A DNA stretch of 64,000 nucleotides from Halopenitus persicus (GTDB taxonomy: Archaea > Halobacteriota > Halobacteria > Halobacteriales > Haloferacaceae), in the NCBI RefSeq assembly GCF_900107205.1, contig NZ_FNPC01000012.1, positions 1 through 64,000 of the forward strand. Reading direction: 5' to 3'. Shown piece by piece: positions 33,898 through 43,178 of this stretch; within the stretch, counting starts at the first letter, position 1; every line of letters begins with the position of its first letter. The position numbers were made by a program, and so were the translations under genes. The notes beneath the pieces were generated by a model that worked only from the letters and a program-made list of their open reading frames with translations, did not search any database and was not told the DNA's origin.

Positions 33898-34797
33898 ATG
33901 TCTAGTAACAACGCTAGCGGAAAGGTCGTTACGGTCGATGAACAGGCATTCGAGAAAGCGGGCGGTCAGGCGGTCGATGAAGACGGCTTCCCGGTCGTCG
34001 ATGAGACGCCGGAGTTCGAGGCCACGGTCGAGCAGGAGACGCAGGCCAAGGTCGATGCGAACCACCCGGATGGAATCGCGGACACGAGCGAGGACCGGAT
34101 TCACGGCGTCACCCTCGAACAGGAAGAGCGCATTCGGGCGCGGGAAGCCGAACTGGAGCGCATCAGTATCCAGGCCGAGCTGGGAACGCAGGAGGGGCGC
34201 GAGCAGCGCACGCGGGAGGTCGTCGCGCTAGGGAGCACGCAGCGCCAGCGGGAGTTCCAGAAGCGGGCCGCGAGCGTGGACCCGATGGCCGACCCCGAAC
34301 GGGATGACCCCCGGGCGGAGCTCTCTCAAGATGAACTGGCGACGGTGAACACGGAGGGGGACCGACTCGCGACGCGGTTGGACGGCTGGTCGCGTGCGGC
34401 GGTCAGTCGACGCCTGACCGAAGCGGTCGTCGACGGCACAGACATAACAAGTGCGGTCGTGCGGGTGTTCGAGGAGTTACAGACGGCGCCGGGACAGGTA
34501 GTTCCAATCGGGAAGCTCGAGGACGTCGATCGCAAGGAAGTGAGCATCGACGGGCGTGTTGAGACCCTCTGGGATCCATCCCATCCAAGCATCGCTCAGG
34601 TCGGACTCATTGCCGACGACAGTGGCCAAACCCGGGTCACCATCTGGAAGGCCTCGGACGCGCCGTGGATCGCCGAGGGTGAACGCGTGCGCATTCACGG
34701 GGCCGCCCGGAACTGGTACGAGGGGCGTGTCTCCGTGGCCGTCACCGGCTGGACGACCATCCACTTCCCAGAGCGCGGCCGTTGGTGGGAAGCATAG
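33898..34797 (+). CDS. OB-fold (RPA/SSB-like) DNA-binding protein
   Basis: 299 residues. The first 190 are acidic and helical with many Glu/Gln/Arg (VTLEQEERIRAREAELERIS), a likely coiled coil. The C-terminal 100 residues are an OB fold: VVPIGKLEDVDRKEVSIDGR, LWDPSHPSIAQVGLIADDSG, TRVTIWKASDAPWIAEGERV, then SVAVTGWTTIHF. This is the pattern of archaeal RPA-type single-strand binding proteins. The gene follows about 1.4 kb of structured non-coding DNA, whose last hairpin lies 27 bp before the ATG, and ends at a T-run. Expression is probably high. It may bind ssDNA or RNA; the latter fits the leader but is inference. Confidence 0.82.
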   Translation: MSSNNASGKVVTVDEQAFEKAGGQAVDEDGFPVVDETPEFEATVEQETQAKVDANHPDGIADTSEDRIHGVTLEQEERIRAREAELERISIQAELGTQEGREQRTREVVALGSTQRQREFQKRAASVDPMADPERDDPRAELSQDELATVNTEGDRLATRLDGWSRAAVSRRLTEAVVDGTDITSAVVRVFEELQTAPGQVVPIGKLEDVDRKEVSIDGRVETLWDPSHPSIAQVGLIADDSGQTRVTIWKASDAPWIAEGERVRIHGAARNWYEGRVSVAVTGWTTIHFPERGRWWEA

Positions 34798-34808
34798 CGA
34801 GCTGACGC

Positions 34809-34823
34809 AGTCTTCTTTTTTTG
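34809..34823 (+). terminator. T-run terminator after the OB-fold gene
   Basis: CAGTCTTCTTTTTTTGC starts 12 bp after the stop codon. Poly-T tracts alone terminate archaeal transcription, so this fits the end of the OB-fold transcript. The gap to 35008 holds no other supported feature. Confidence 0.55.
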
Positions 34824-35008
34824 CTGGGTGCCGGACCGACCCAAGCCCCACCGCCCCACCCTCCGCTCCGTGCTCGCTCCCTGCGGTCGCTGCGCGCGCA
34901 GCCACAACCTCAAATTACCAGAGCGGATTCAGCTACACAAATGCGAATAGAGAATATGGAAAAAGTCAGATCTGGCAAGTCTGTCTATTCCATCCTAGGT
35001 CCTAGTCG

Positions 35009-36591
35009 TTAGACTTCACGGTACTCAGCGTTGATTCTAGCACCTACACGGAGTATGTCGAATATAATAGTGGAGACCTGTGTGAAATTGGCTTCCGAGT
35101 ATTTGAGCTGTCCGTGCGCGACCTTGTTCCGAAGGTTGTGTCCAGAGGTGTTGGTATATCGATATTGTAGATACTTTCCGAAGTTGAGGTCGATGTCTTC
35201 CTCGATTAATCGAAAAGGCCTCCAAGCCCTTTCTGCTCGTAGACTGTACCTTGGTTCTTGGTTACGGCCTTTCCCACTTCTTGGTATAAATTTGCGGTGA
35301 TGCTTTCTAATCGGGGTATGGCAATGTGAATTGATTCAGCGTATCTTCCCTCGAAAAGGTTGATCAGTGCGTCTGTAAGGAAGGCCTCGTCTTGGATTGA
35401 TACGCCAGGAATGAGTGAGAGAACATTATAGAAATCTGCTTCGAATAACTTGTTCTCGTCAATCAACTGATGGAGAGCTACAGCTAATACATAGTTGGAT
35501 ACCTCCATACCGGGAATGTAACTTGACGGTGCTTTCTCTCCTTCTTGGCCGAATCCAGGTTCAGACCCAACAGAATCACCTTCTCCAGAAATCACATGCC
35601 TCGGAAACATATTGGCAGCAGGATGCTCTTCCGCTATTTCTAAGGCCTTCTCAAAATCTCCTTGCCCGACCGGCGAATAGAGCAGCATAGCGAGTGCCTC
35701 CCAAGAACTACTCTCTTTTTTTGCTTGTTTGAACTGATCGACGATCCTGAAGACGTCTTCGCTGATATCGATTTCTTCTTCTCTTCGAGGCATTTGCTTA
35801 ATACCCTCTTTGTTCAGTTTACGGATCTTGAGCCGCCAACTGTTCTCTTTTTCATCAGGCAGGTAGGATTGGCAGGTTGCAACTGCTCTCTCCAGGATAC
35901 TTGCTTTTATCGCACTTTTCGCAGATCTCTTCTGCTCGAACTCGTCTTCGTACGACTCAATCATCCGGGACTGTTCGGAGGAAATGTCCTCCTCCAACTG
36001 ATTTTTAATTGTTATCTGGTATTCGAGAAAGTCCCGTTCTGAGGTGTAGTTCTTGTTTTTCCGTTGCTGGGTCGCCCAATCTTCAACGAGATCCAGAAGA
36101 GAACTAATACCATCGTTGTCCATCGCGTCCAAGTTCTCCAGCATTTTCTGTACATAAGTCCGGAATTCCCCGAGGAGAACATCGCTCTCACCGTAGAAAC
36201 GGGTGTGAAGAAAATCAAGCACTTCGCCGAATTCAGTTGTAGGATCGAATCCGCTAAGATCTTCCCTATACTCTATAGATTTCAACAACGAATAACTGGC
36301 CACGCTATACCACTCGTTCTCCAGCGCCAGTTCGTGGAGATCATCAAGAGCAGTTAATGCGATCCGGATCCCATTTTCAAAGTCTTCGTGACCGGAACTC
36401 TCCCAGACATCAACCGCCTCTATCAAATCAAAGACCGGGTGATCACTGGGCAAGGCCTCTAACTCTTCCTCAACCATATCCGAACAATCCAAATCCGATT
36501 CTAAGCCTTCCAGTACTCGACGAATATCCCCCTTCAAATGATAATCCTTCTCAGGATCCACATCCGCCTGCCCCAACTTATCCGAGATCAT
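35009..36591 (-). pseudogene. DUF4209-type protein with HEPN-like RNxxxH motif, frameshifted
   Basis: The main frame starts at ATG 36589-36591 (MISDKLGQADVDPEKDYH) and ends at TAA 35206-35208 after GGLFD. The neighbouring frame carries on at once with LIEEDIDLNFGKYLQYRY, then GHNLRNKVAHGQL and stops at 35009-35011. A one-base loss near 35209 explains the break. RNKVAH has the Rx4H spacing of HEPN nucleases, and DUF4209 is the matching C-terminal domain. The rest (residues 1-450) is helical with acidic stretches. The DNA is AT-richer than its surroundings, which suggests transfer. Loss of the RNxxxH end would abolish nuclease activity unless a frameshift in translation rescues it. Confidence 0.68.
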
Positions 36592-37112
36592 TACTAGAAA
36601 TTCAAAAAATAGATTGATAACATCTTGCCTATCCCAAGACCACTGAGTGAAGATGAGGACTTGGAGGAACACATCGATAGAGGAGATTAGGAAAACCCAG
36701 GCAGGTGCTAGGGAACATCGAACAGGTCGATTTAACACCGATTTCGAGGACTCGTTCAAAGCATATTCTCCCAGTATACCCTCCAAGAAAGCCATATATG
36801 TGACTTACAGGAGTTCATCTGAGAAGTCATAGAGTATGTTGGGATATGGTAAAACCAAACACAGATAAATGGGTAACAAAGATAACAGTTGATACATCAT
36901 TACTCGATAGAAAGTTGATTTTGATACAGATTTTTCGGATTTCACCACGCAGGATAGCGATTCATAGATGTGCTGTTAACTGCTTTCTGAAGGCCTCTAA
37001 CGAACCTTTCTGATTCGCTATCTCAATCTCCAGTCTATGGATTTTGTCGGCCCGTTCTCTGTGGCTCCTTATGTTTCTTCTCTTGTTTTCGGGGGCTCCA
37101 AAAATAGAGTGT
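36592..37112. other. AT-rich intergenic region without a supported gene
   Basis: About 520 bp. An alternative start of the DUF4209 gene at 36795 would extend into it, but the extra residues (for example VFLISSIDVFLQVLIFTQW) are not protein-family-like. The rest has no repeats or RNA genes that I can support. Confidence 0.45.
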
Positions 37113-37280
37113 TTATGCCTGTGAGAAGAGCAGTCCTGCGATGAAAAAGAGCAGGCCGAGAAAGAAGAGGATGATTCTGTCCCCTATCGGCACTGCGGGG
37201 ATAAATATCGATGTTAGAATTGAGCCTGCTCCGATGGCTACTGAGGCTGCTGTTCCTGATACCAGTGGGTTTCCTGCCAT
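37113..37280 (-). CDS. Small two-helix membrane protein, 55 residues
   Basis: ATG 37278-37280 to TAA 37113-37115. Sequence starts MAGNPLVSGTAASVAIGAG and ends with the hydrophobic helix RIILFFLGLLFFIAGLLF. Two membrane segments around a short IPAVPIGD turn. It is divergent from the membrane HTH gene at 37385 (105 bp between starts). Too short for most gene callers, but the composition is convincing. Confidence 0.6.
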   Translation of the reverse strand: MAGNPLVSGTAASVAIGAGSILTSIFIPAVPIGDRIILFFLGLLFFIAGLLFSQA

Positions 37281-37384
37281 TGTTCCAAGACAGTATTTGT
37301 TTGCGTCTGTATTGTATTCAGATTATTATGTATCCCCGAATCTATTCCTAGTTGCTCCGAATATTGGAGTAACAAGATTTGATT

Positions 37385-38023
37385 ATGACAGGGGATAGTG
37401 ACTCATATTCGCATCCTGCGAGGAAAGTGGATCTTGAAGAGTTGAAACAGGTAGCTGTTGAGAAGCATAGAAAGGTTCCAGCTGTCACTCGGCGGATGGT
37501 GGCTCCAGAGTTTCCAGAGGTAGACCCGGCTACTATTGGACAGAATCTAGATGATTTGGTAGATGCGGATGAGATTCGTCGTTTCAATGATGGTGATGTA
37601 AAACTGTGGTGGTATCCGAGGGAGAATGAGGAAGGTGGCAGTGTTTCTTATAACGAGTTGTTTGATGATTCGATAGATTTTGATGAGATTGAACCGGAAA
37701 TGGTTCCGAGGGATTTAGCGAAGGAGATCGCTTACGAGAAGCTGCCTTATTATGACCCAGGAAGTCTGTGGCGTGATATCGCTAGAGCGACACAGTCCGG
37801 AATTATGTTTTCACTCGGTCTTATTATTGCGGCATTCGGTGGTGCGATATCCGGTTCATTTGGTTTGACAGAGGAGACCTACTTGCTTGTGCTGCAGTTG
37901 GGCGTTGTTGGCGCATTATTCACAACAGGGATCTACGTGGCGGCTGCGGTCCTGGATATCTTAGCCTCCAGAGAGCACATCAGTCGAGATCCCTTCCCAC
38001 AGGTAAGACAGTTCTTCAGGTAA
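37385..38023 (+). CDS. Winged-helix protein with two C-terminal membrane helices
   Basis: 212 residues from ATG 37385; a TTG two codons earlier is in frame. Residues 12-75 look like a winged helix (LEELKQVAVEKHRKVPAVTR, PATIGQNLDDLVDADEIRRF, VKLWWYPRE). Two membrane helices follow (GIMFSLGLIIAAFGGAI and VLQLGVVGALFTTGIYVAAAV). Membrane-tethered regulators of this sort are seen in haloarchaea without known targets. Codon use is AT-rich like the DUF4209 gene, so both belong to the same islet. Confidence 0.72.
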   Translation: MTGDSDSYSHPARKVDLEELKQVAVEKHRKVPAVTRRMVAPEFPEVDPATIGQNLDDLVDADEIRRFNDGDVKLWWYPRENEEGGSVSYNELFDDSIDFDEIEPEMVPRDLAKEIAYEKLPYYDPGSLWRDIARATQSGIMFSLGLIIAAFGGAISGSFGLTEETYLLVLQLGVVGALFTTGIYVAAAVLDILASREHISRDPFPQVRQFFR

Positions 38024-38188
38024 GTTACGTGTGGAACTCCGTTAGTCCTAGATAGAACTGTTCTAAACATCATCAAGGCCACTCCGCAGAGTTTCTATTC
38101 AGTGTGGTACAGCCATTTTGAGTAGTTTCTTTTTGCCCCTCAATGGGTGAGGGGCTCGCAGTACTGGCGAATTCCCTCAGAAACAACG

Positions 38189-39111
38189 ATGGGAACTAGC
38201 GACAGCTACGACACGGACATCGACGACGGCCGAGTGGAGTCGATCGCGGACCAGTGTCCCGAGTGCGACGGCTGGGTCACCACGAACGCGGTCGAAACGG
38301 TCTGCGAGGACTGTGGCCTGGTCATCGACGAACAGCGTATCGATCACGGGCCGGAGTGGCGGGCGTACGACGACGAGGAGTGCGAACGAACGGGCGCTCC
38401 ACTCACTGCGGCTCGCCACGACCGCGGCCTGTCGACGGAGATCGGTCGCGGCACCGATGCCAAGGGGAACGAGATCTCTGGGCAGAAGCGACGGCGACTC
38501 GCACGGATGCGTCGTGAGCAGACCCGTGGTCGCTGGCGCTCGAAAGCGAAACGGAATATCGCACACGGGTTGGGCGAAGTGCGTCGGTTGGCGAGTGCCC
38601 TCGAGCTCTCCGATTCGGTTCGCGACCAGGCGTGTCAGCTCTTCCGGAGCGCCCAGAACGAGGATCTGCTTCGAGGCAGATCCATCGAGGCCATCGCCGC
38701 GGCCAGCGTCTACGGTGCCTGCCGGTGTAACGGCCTGTCGTGGTTAGTGGATGACATCAGCGAGATGGCCCGCGTCGCGGAGTCACGGGTCACGAACGCG
38801 TACAAAACGCTGAACGAAGAGCTTAGCCTCCCCGCTGAGCCCGTCTCCCACAGTATGTTCGTGCCGCGACTCGCCTCAGACCTCGAGTGTCCGGACGAGA
38901 TCCGACAGCGGGCCCGAACGCTCGCAGAGCAGGCCGAGAAGTGCGGCGTGACGACGGGCGTCCATCCGGCCGGGTTCGCCGCGGCCTGCCTCTACAAAGC
39001 GGGGCAAGAACAGAGACAGTGGGTGACGCAACTGATGTCGCGGAGAGCGGAAACGTCACGCCAACGACTGTCCGGACGCATCACGAGACGCTAGAGGAAC
39101 AAGTAGTCTGA
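38189..39111 (+). pseudogene. tfb: Transcription initiation factor TFB, 3' frameshift
   Basis: Start ATG 38189. Zinc ribbon CPECDGWVTTNAV...CEDCGLVID (residues 20-45), B-finger RAYDDEECERTGAPLT, then two cyclin-like repeats (RRLASALELSDSVRDQACQL; IRQRARTLAEQAEKCG). The frame ends at 39094 with MSRRAETSRQRLSGRITRR, which is foreign, while the next frame encodes the expected end DVAESGNVTPTTVRTHHETL to TGA 39111. Loss of one A in CAAACTGAT (now CAACTGAT, 39029-39036) explains it. The lost piece contains the recognition helix of the second repeat that binds BRE. The truncated product could still be made but should be impaired. Confidence 0.8.
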
Positions 39112-39188
39112 CGATGCCCCTGTACAAATACTGCCGTTAGATATATTTCTCAGGAAATTATTTGTTTCTCGGCTGCGTAGGACCCAGT

Positions 39189-39701
39189 ATGACCGAGACG
39201 TGGGACGACGTCAACGAGCAAGTCAAAGTAGACTGGAAAGAGGATACCACGCCATTCGAACGGGTGTACGAAATCGTCGAACAGACTCACGACGGGCAGT
39301 CGGCGGCCGAGATCGCTGACCGGGCCCTCGTGAGCGAGCCGACGGCACGTCGCCACTGCAAGACGCTCGTGAACACCGGGTTCGCCGAAACGGAACAGGA
39401 CGGCCAAACAACGCTGTACAAGCGAAACAGCGACCGGATCTTGATGTCCCGGATCCGTGAGCTCCGTGAGGAGGCCACTCGGCCGGAGTTGCTCGACAGT
39501 ATCCAAGACATGAAGGCCGAAATTCGGCGCTACGAGGACCGCTACGACGTGGTGTCTCCGGAGGAACTCGCCCAGCAACTTGACGCCGACGAGACGGACG
39601 GCTGGGACGACCTGTCGGCGTGGCGAACGACGCGGCAGAATCTCGCCGTCGCACAAGCCGCGCTCGCCTACGACGAGGCCAGCCACCAACTCGCCGTATG
39701 A
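39189..39701 (+). CDS. Winged-helix regulator (DUF7342-like)
   Basis: 170 residues from ATG 39189 (MTETWDDVNEQVKVDW). HTH: FERVYEIVEQTHDGQSAAEI, VSEPTARRHCKTLVNTGFAE, wing DGQTTLYKRNSDRIL. The second half is helical (SIQDMKAEIRRYEDRYDVVS). The start sequence is typical of haloarchaeal DUF7342 proteins. It overlaps the next gene by 4 bp, and such pairs are common on haloarchaeal plasmids. The C-terminal helix could hold the partner. Confidence 0.78.
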   Translation: MTETWDDVNEQVKVDWKEDTTPFERVYEIVEQTHDGQSAAEIADRALVSEPTARRHCKTLVNTGFAETEQDGQTTLYKRNSDRILMSRIRELREEATRPELLDSIQDMKAEIRRYEDRYDVVSPEELAQQLDADETDGWDDLSAWRTTRQNLAVAQAALAYDEASHQLAV

Positions 39702-40150
39702 ACGGTACCGACCGCGCCGGCGAGTTCGGGCCGATCTATCTTCCGGCGCTCCAGCGGATTCGTGACCTGTGGCTCGAACTCGAACCGCTCGTCGACGCCA
39801 CGGCGTACGATGACGTCGTCGCCCCCACGGAACTGCAGATCAGTCTCAGCGATGGGCTCGGCGACGCCAAGAGCGCCCGGCTCGATATCCAGTGGAGCGA
39901 ACTCGGAATGTATTCGTTTCACTACGTCGATAGCGACGACGTCAACTGGCGCTTCGAACGCCACCCGAATACACACTCCCCCGAGATCCATTTCCACCCG
40001 CCGCCCGAGGCCGCGACGACGGCCGCCGAGCCGTCCTGTATCGACGTAACCGAGGTCTCACTCGTGACGCGTGCCGTCCACACAATGTGGCGGGCAGCGT
40101 ACGAAGACGACAACGTCGACCAGCTGAATAGCGCATCAAACCCGCCGTGA
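39698..40150 (+). CDS. Conserved hypothetical protein, partner of the HTH gene
   Basis: 150 residues from ATG 39698, overlapping the previous stop. Beta-rich core (LQISLSDGLGDAKSARLDIQ, WSELGMYSFHYVDSDDVNWR, HPNTHSPEIHFHPPPEA) then the helix RAVHTMWRAAYED. The overlap and small sizes suggest a toxin-antitoxin-like unit; no catalytic motif is certain. The IS element begins 76 bp after the stop. Confidence 0.65.
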   Translation: MNGTDRAGEFGPIYLPALQRIRDLWLELEPLVDATAYDDVVAPTELQISLSDGLGDAKSARLDIQWSELGMYSFHYVDSDDVNWRFERHPNTHSPEIHFHPPPEAATTAAEPSCIDVTEVSLVTRAVHTMWRAAYEDDNVDQLNSASNPP

Positions 40151-40225
40151 GGCGGCATTAGCGCATCGTTCGGTCACCCACATCGATCCGCTGTTCGCGA
40201 ACGGCTTCGACCCCGACCCTGCAAG

Positions 40226-41665
40226 TGAACTACCCCTGCCTACTCGTCGCCTTCGGCGGATCCTTGAGGCAGGGGCTTCCTGTTTCTACGACGCGCTTTG
40301 GAGACACATCATCGGTTGGTGCCTCAGTATCCCTAGGGAGCGCAGTCTCCGCAGGCGTTGATTCGGCTATGCCCTGACCTACTGTCATCGTATGTACTTC
40401 AACTCCAAGTTTCTCCAACCCGAGACGTTTGATTTCTAAGGCTGCGTTGTAGTCTCTGTCAGCTTCGAACCCACATGAGGGACACGAGTGTTCACGCACC
40501 CAAAGTGGTTTATCTGTCTCACACCCACATTGAGAGCAGCGTTTCGTCGTGCCTTCTGGTGGTACCTCGATGACGTAACACCCGTTTTTCTTCCCGTGGC
40601 GTTTGAATGCCTGAATCGTTTGCCGCCACGACATCGCCGCGACGTTCCGACTGTTCCTAGCATCTTCTGTCATCGCTTTCACGTCCAGGTCTTCAAGGAA
40701 GACTGCGTCGTACCTCGTTGTGTATTCGTGGGCGAGTTTCTCTCGGTAGTCTTCACGACGGTTGCGTAACCGTTCATATGCCTGAGCGAGTTTCTGCCGG
40801 GCTTGCTCCCAGTTGTTCGAGCCGTATGTTTTCCGGGAGAGATCACGGTGACGGCGTTCAATGCGGTCACGGTCACGCTGCTCGTCAAGTGATTCGAACG
40901 AGTGACCGTCTGAGTCGTGAATGAACTTCGTGATGCCGAGATCAATCCCGACTGTATCTGCCGGGTCAATATCCTTGACAGCCGGTTTGTCCGGGTATTC
41001 CGGGTCGTGCTCGACGACGATGCTGACAGTCCAGGCACCGGTTTTCTTTTTCTTCAGGATGACTTGTGTAATGTCTCCGTCTTCGGGAAGTGGGCGGTGG
41101 TAGTTGAGGTGGAAGTCACCGATTTTGGAGAAGTTCACGACCGCGTGCCCAGCCCGGTCCGTGTTATGATCCACGTCGAAACCGGACTGGTTGTACACGA
41201 TGCTACGGAACTCTCGCGGGGGCTTCCACTTCAATCGGCCAACATCGTAGCTTCGGGCTTGGAGTGATTCAAGGACGCTTTCGCTTTGTTTGATGCGCCG
41301 GATAGCCATTTGTAGGCACTTGGAATACACGTCCTTCCACTCTGGCCACCGTTGTTTCCATCCGTTGGGGCCGGTGAGTTTATTCTGCATTTCTGTATAG
41401 GATGGTTTATCGTAGCCGGGTCGGGGACGGTATTCTTGGGTGAGAGCGTGGTTGTACACTTCCCGGCATATCTGAATATCGCTCCACGCAGCGGCGGCTG
41501 TCTGCTCGGAGTCCGGCGTTGCAGCGTACTTGAACGTCTCCTCAACCACTACTGGTTTGTGGGTTGTTCATCACTTGAACATTCGGAAAATCAGAGAGCG
41601 CACGGCTGTATCCCCGCCCTACTCGCTCCCGTTGGTCGCTCCTTGAGGACGGAGACTTAGCCTGT
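40226..41665 (-). mobile_element. IS200/IS605-family (IS1341-type) element 3, other subfamily
   Basis: Boundaries are approximate. The left end has CCCCTGCCTACTCG...CTTGAGGCAGGGGCTTCC (40232-40280), the right end CCCCGCCCTACTCG...CTTGAGGACGGAGACTTAG (41613-41660). These subterminal stems have the same plan as in the other two elements but different sequence. Only tnpB is inside. Confidence 0.7.
40230..41549 (-). CDS. tnpB: TnpB RNA-guided nuclease, distinct subfamily
   Basis: 439 residues. Asp in VGIDLGITKFIHD, Glu in AVFLEDLDV, Asp in DRDYNAALEIK; zinc finger RCSQCGC...CPSCGFE. It differs throughout from the other two TnpB proteins. The C-terminal tail of about 60 residues past the last catalytic Asp (PAETALPRDTEAPTDD) overlaps the element's right end, where the guide RNA is encoded. 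That overlap is normal for TnpB. Confidence 0.9.
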   Translation of the reverse strand: MVEETFKYAATPDSEQTAAAAWSDIQICREVYNHALTQEYRPRPGYDKPSYTEMQNKLTGPNGWKQRWPEWKDVYSKCLQMAIRRIKQSESVLESLQARSYDVGRLKWKPPREFRSIVYNQSGFDVDHNTDRAGHAVVNFSKIGDFHLNYHRPLPEDGDITQVILKKKKTGAWTVSIVVEHDPEYPDKPAVKDIDPADTVGIDLGITKFIHDSDGHSFESLDEQRDRDRIERRHRDLSRKTYGSNNWEQARQKLAQAYERLRNRREDYREKLAHEYTTRYDAVFLEDLDVKAMTEDARNSRNVAAMSWRQTIQAFKRHGKKNGCYVIEVPPEGTTKRCSQCGCETDKPLWVREHSCPSCGFEADRDYNAALEIKRLGLEKLGVEVHTMTVGQGIAESTPAETALPRDTEAPTDDVSPKRVVETGSPCLKDPPKATSRQG

Positions 41666-41682
41666 AAGAGTTAATCCGCCCG

Positions 41683-42441
41683 TCAAACGAGGACCGACAC
41701 CAGCCCGACGAGCGCGATGGCGACGAGTATGCTGGTGAGGGTCCCGACGAGGAAGTACTCCGCAAAGGGCTGTTTCTTCAGTTCCTCGAAGCGGGCGATC
41801 GACTTCGCGGCCACGACGAGCCCCACCGCGCCCCACAGCCCGGCCACGCCGAGGAAGAGGATAATCCACCGTTCGAGGCTTCCGATGAGCGACCCCACCT
41901 CCAGTTCGTCCTCCGAGCCGGGGATCGGATCCGCATCCGGGAGCACGCCACGGACGATGGCGTTCCCGCCCTCGTGGGCGAACACGAACACCGCGAGGTA
42001 CACCGCTCCCGTGGTCACCGTCGCCCAGGGGAGCTGCGTCACGCCACGAATCCCGGTCAGCAGCGGTGTGAGGCGCCAGACACCGGGAGCAAGCAACGCC
42101 CACCCAGCGAGGATGACCAGAAGATGGGCTAGCTGGTCACCGAGAAACAGAAGTGCTGATCCGCCGCTGCGCTCGCGGAGCTGTGCCGAGACGGCGTCGA
42201 TTGGGAGATGAAGCAACCCGATTACGGCGACGACCACCACTGACTGGACGGTTAACAGCGGTGCGAATACGGCCGCGTGGACGAGACAGACGATACCCCA
42301 GTGGGTGAGTAGCGGCCGGAGGCGGTGTTTGGCCATCGCCAGAGCGTCGGTCTGGAACACGAAGTCACCGAGGACGTGGCCCAGCACGAGCAGCGCCAGT
42401 GCGGTCCCCGCCGGGCCAAGCCCGGTCAGCCACCCGCTCAT
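41683..42441 (-). CDS. DUF3307 membrane protein
   Basis: 252 residues with about seven membrane segments. The N-terminal GHVLGDFVFQTDALAMAKH and a following LLTHWGIVCLVH mark DUF3307; the conserved acidic/His residues lie in FLGDQLAHLLVI. It overlaps the SatD gene by 4 bp, a pairing seen widely in bacteria and archaea. SatD/DUF3307 pairs probably form a cytoplasmic sensor and a membrane partner; no activity is proven. Confidence 0.88.
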   Translation of the reverse strand: MSGWLTGLGPAGTALALLVLGHVLGDFVFQTDALAMAKHRLRPLLTHWGIVCLVHAAVFAPLLTVQSVVVVAVIGLLHLPIDAVSAQLRERSGGSALLFLGDQLAHLLVILAGWALLAPGVWRLTPLLTGIRGVTQLPWATVTTGAVYLAVFVFAHEGGNAIVRGVLPDADPIPGSEDELEVGSLIGSLERWIILFLGVAGLWGAVGLVVAAKSIARFEELKKQPFAEYFLVGTLTSILVAIALVGLVSVLV

Positions 42442-43100
42442 ACTCGTTCCTCGTCGAGCGCCGTCTGGAGCCGCTCCCCCAGCGAGGTCTCGGCGTTCCG
42501 TACCTCCTGGACGTGCCCCGCACTCAGAGATTCACTCACCGTGGATTTCGAGACGCCGAAGCGCTCAACGACGCGTTTCTGGGTGCCTTCCTCCTTGAGG
42601 GCTCGCGCGAACTCGGCCTGCCGATCCGTCCAATCTTCACGGACACATTGCACCAGGTCGAACATCGCGTTGACGTGCGTGATCAGCTCGCTCGACCAGC
42701 CATCGACGCGGACCCACGCCCCCGCGTCCTCGGCCGCTTCGATCGCCTCTCGTGCCCGGTGGAAACATGGTCCATCCATCCCGATCGCCTGCTTCGGGTT
42801 CAGCTGCGTCTCCAGCGCCCCGAGTCCGATGCCGAACCGGAGTCGAGCCGGGTGGAACTGATCGCTCACCGAGACCACCGCTTCGACGGCATCGGTCGCG
42901 TCTCTCAGGAGCACCTGGAACTCGTCGCCCGTCGTGACGGTGAACTGGGAGGCGATGGAGCTGTCCGGGAGCTCGTCGTTCAGGGAGTTGACCACCTGCT
43001 TGAACTCCCGCTGTGCTTCGTTCCGATTCGTGAGCTCCCGAGACCCCCGGATGTCCCCGATGACGGCCACGAACACGGCGTTGGCTTGATTCTTGGGCAT
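42438..43100 (-). CDS. SatD family protein with C-terminal HTH
   Basis: 220 residues. SatD core: VAVIGDIRGSRELTNR and FTVTTGDEFQVLL, with conserved acidic residues arranged like a nucleotide cyclase-fold metal site. The last 60 residues hold a HTH (KRVVERFGVSKSTVSESLSA). A GGAGG sequence seven bases before ATG 43100 (on the minus strand) confirms the start. A palindrome at 43179-43198 upstream is a natural site for its own HTH. The protein may read a second messenger or DNA-linked signal and control the DUF3307 partner. Confidence 0.88.
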   Translation of the reverse strand: MPKNQANAVFVAVIGDIRGSRELTNRNEAQREFKQVVNSLNDELPDSSIASQFTVTTGDEFQVLLRDATDAVEAVVSVSDQFHPARLRFGIGLGALETQLNPKQAIGMDGPCFHRAREAIEAAEDAGAWVRVDGWSSELITHVNAMFDLVQCVREDWTDRQAEFARALKEEGTQKRVVERFGVSKSTVSESLSAGHVQEVRNAETSLGERLQTALDEERV

Positions 43101-43178
43101 TTATTCGCCTCCAGTACCGAACCAGGCGTTGGTTCGGCTTTCCCACCGAACTCGGATGAGTGTTGTGGTTCGTAATAT

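Noticed and set aside
35200-35215. Programmed -1 frameshift in the DUF4209-type gene
   Set aside because: No X-XXY-YYZ heptamer fits the reading frame and no downstream pseudoknot stands out; a one-base loss is simpler.
40226-41665. Third TnpB element as the same subfamily as the other two
   Set aside because: Its protein and its end sequences differ throughout; only the general plan is shared.
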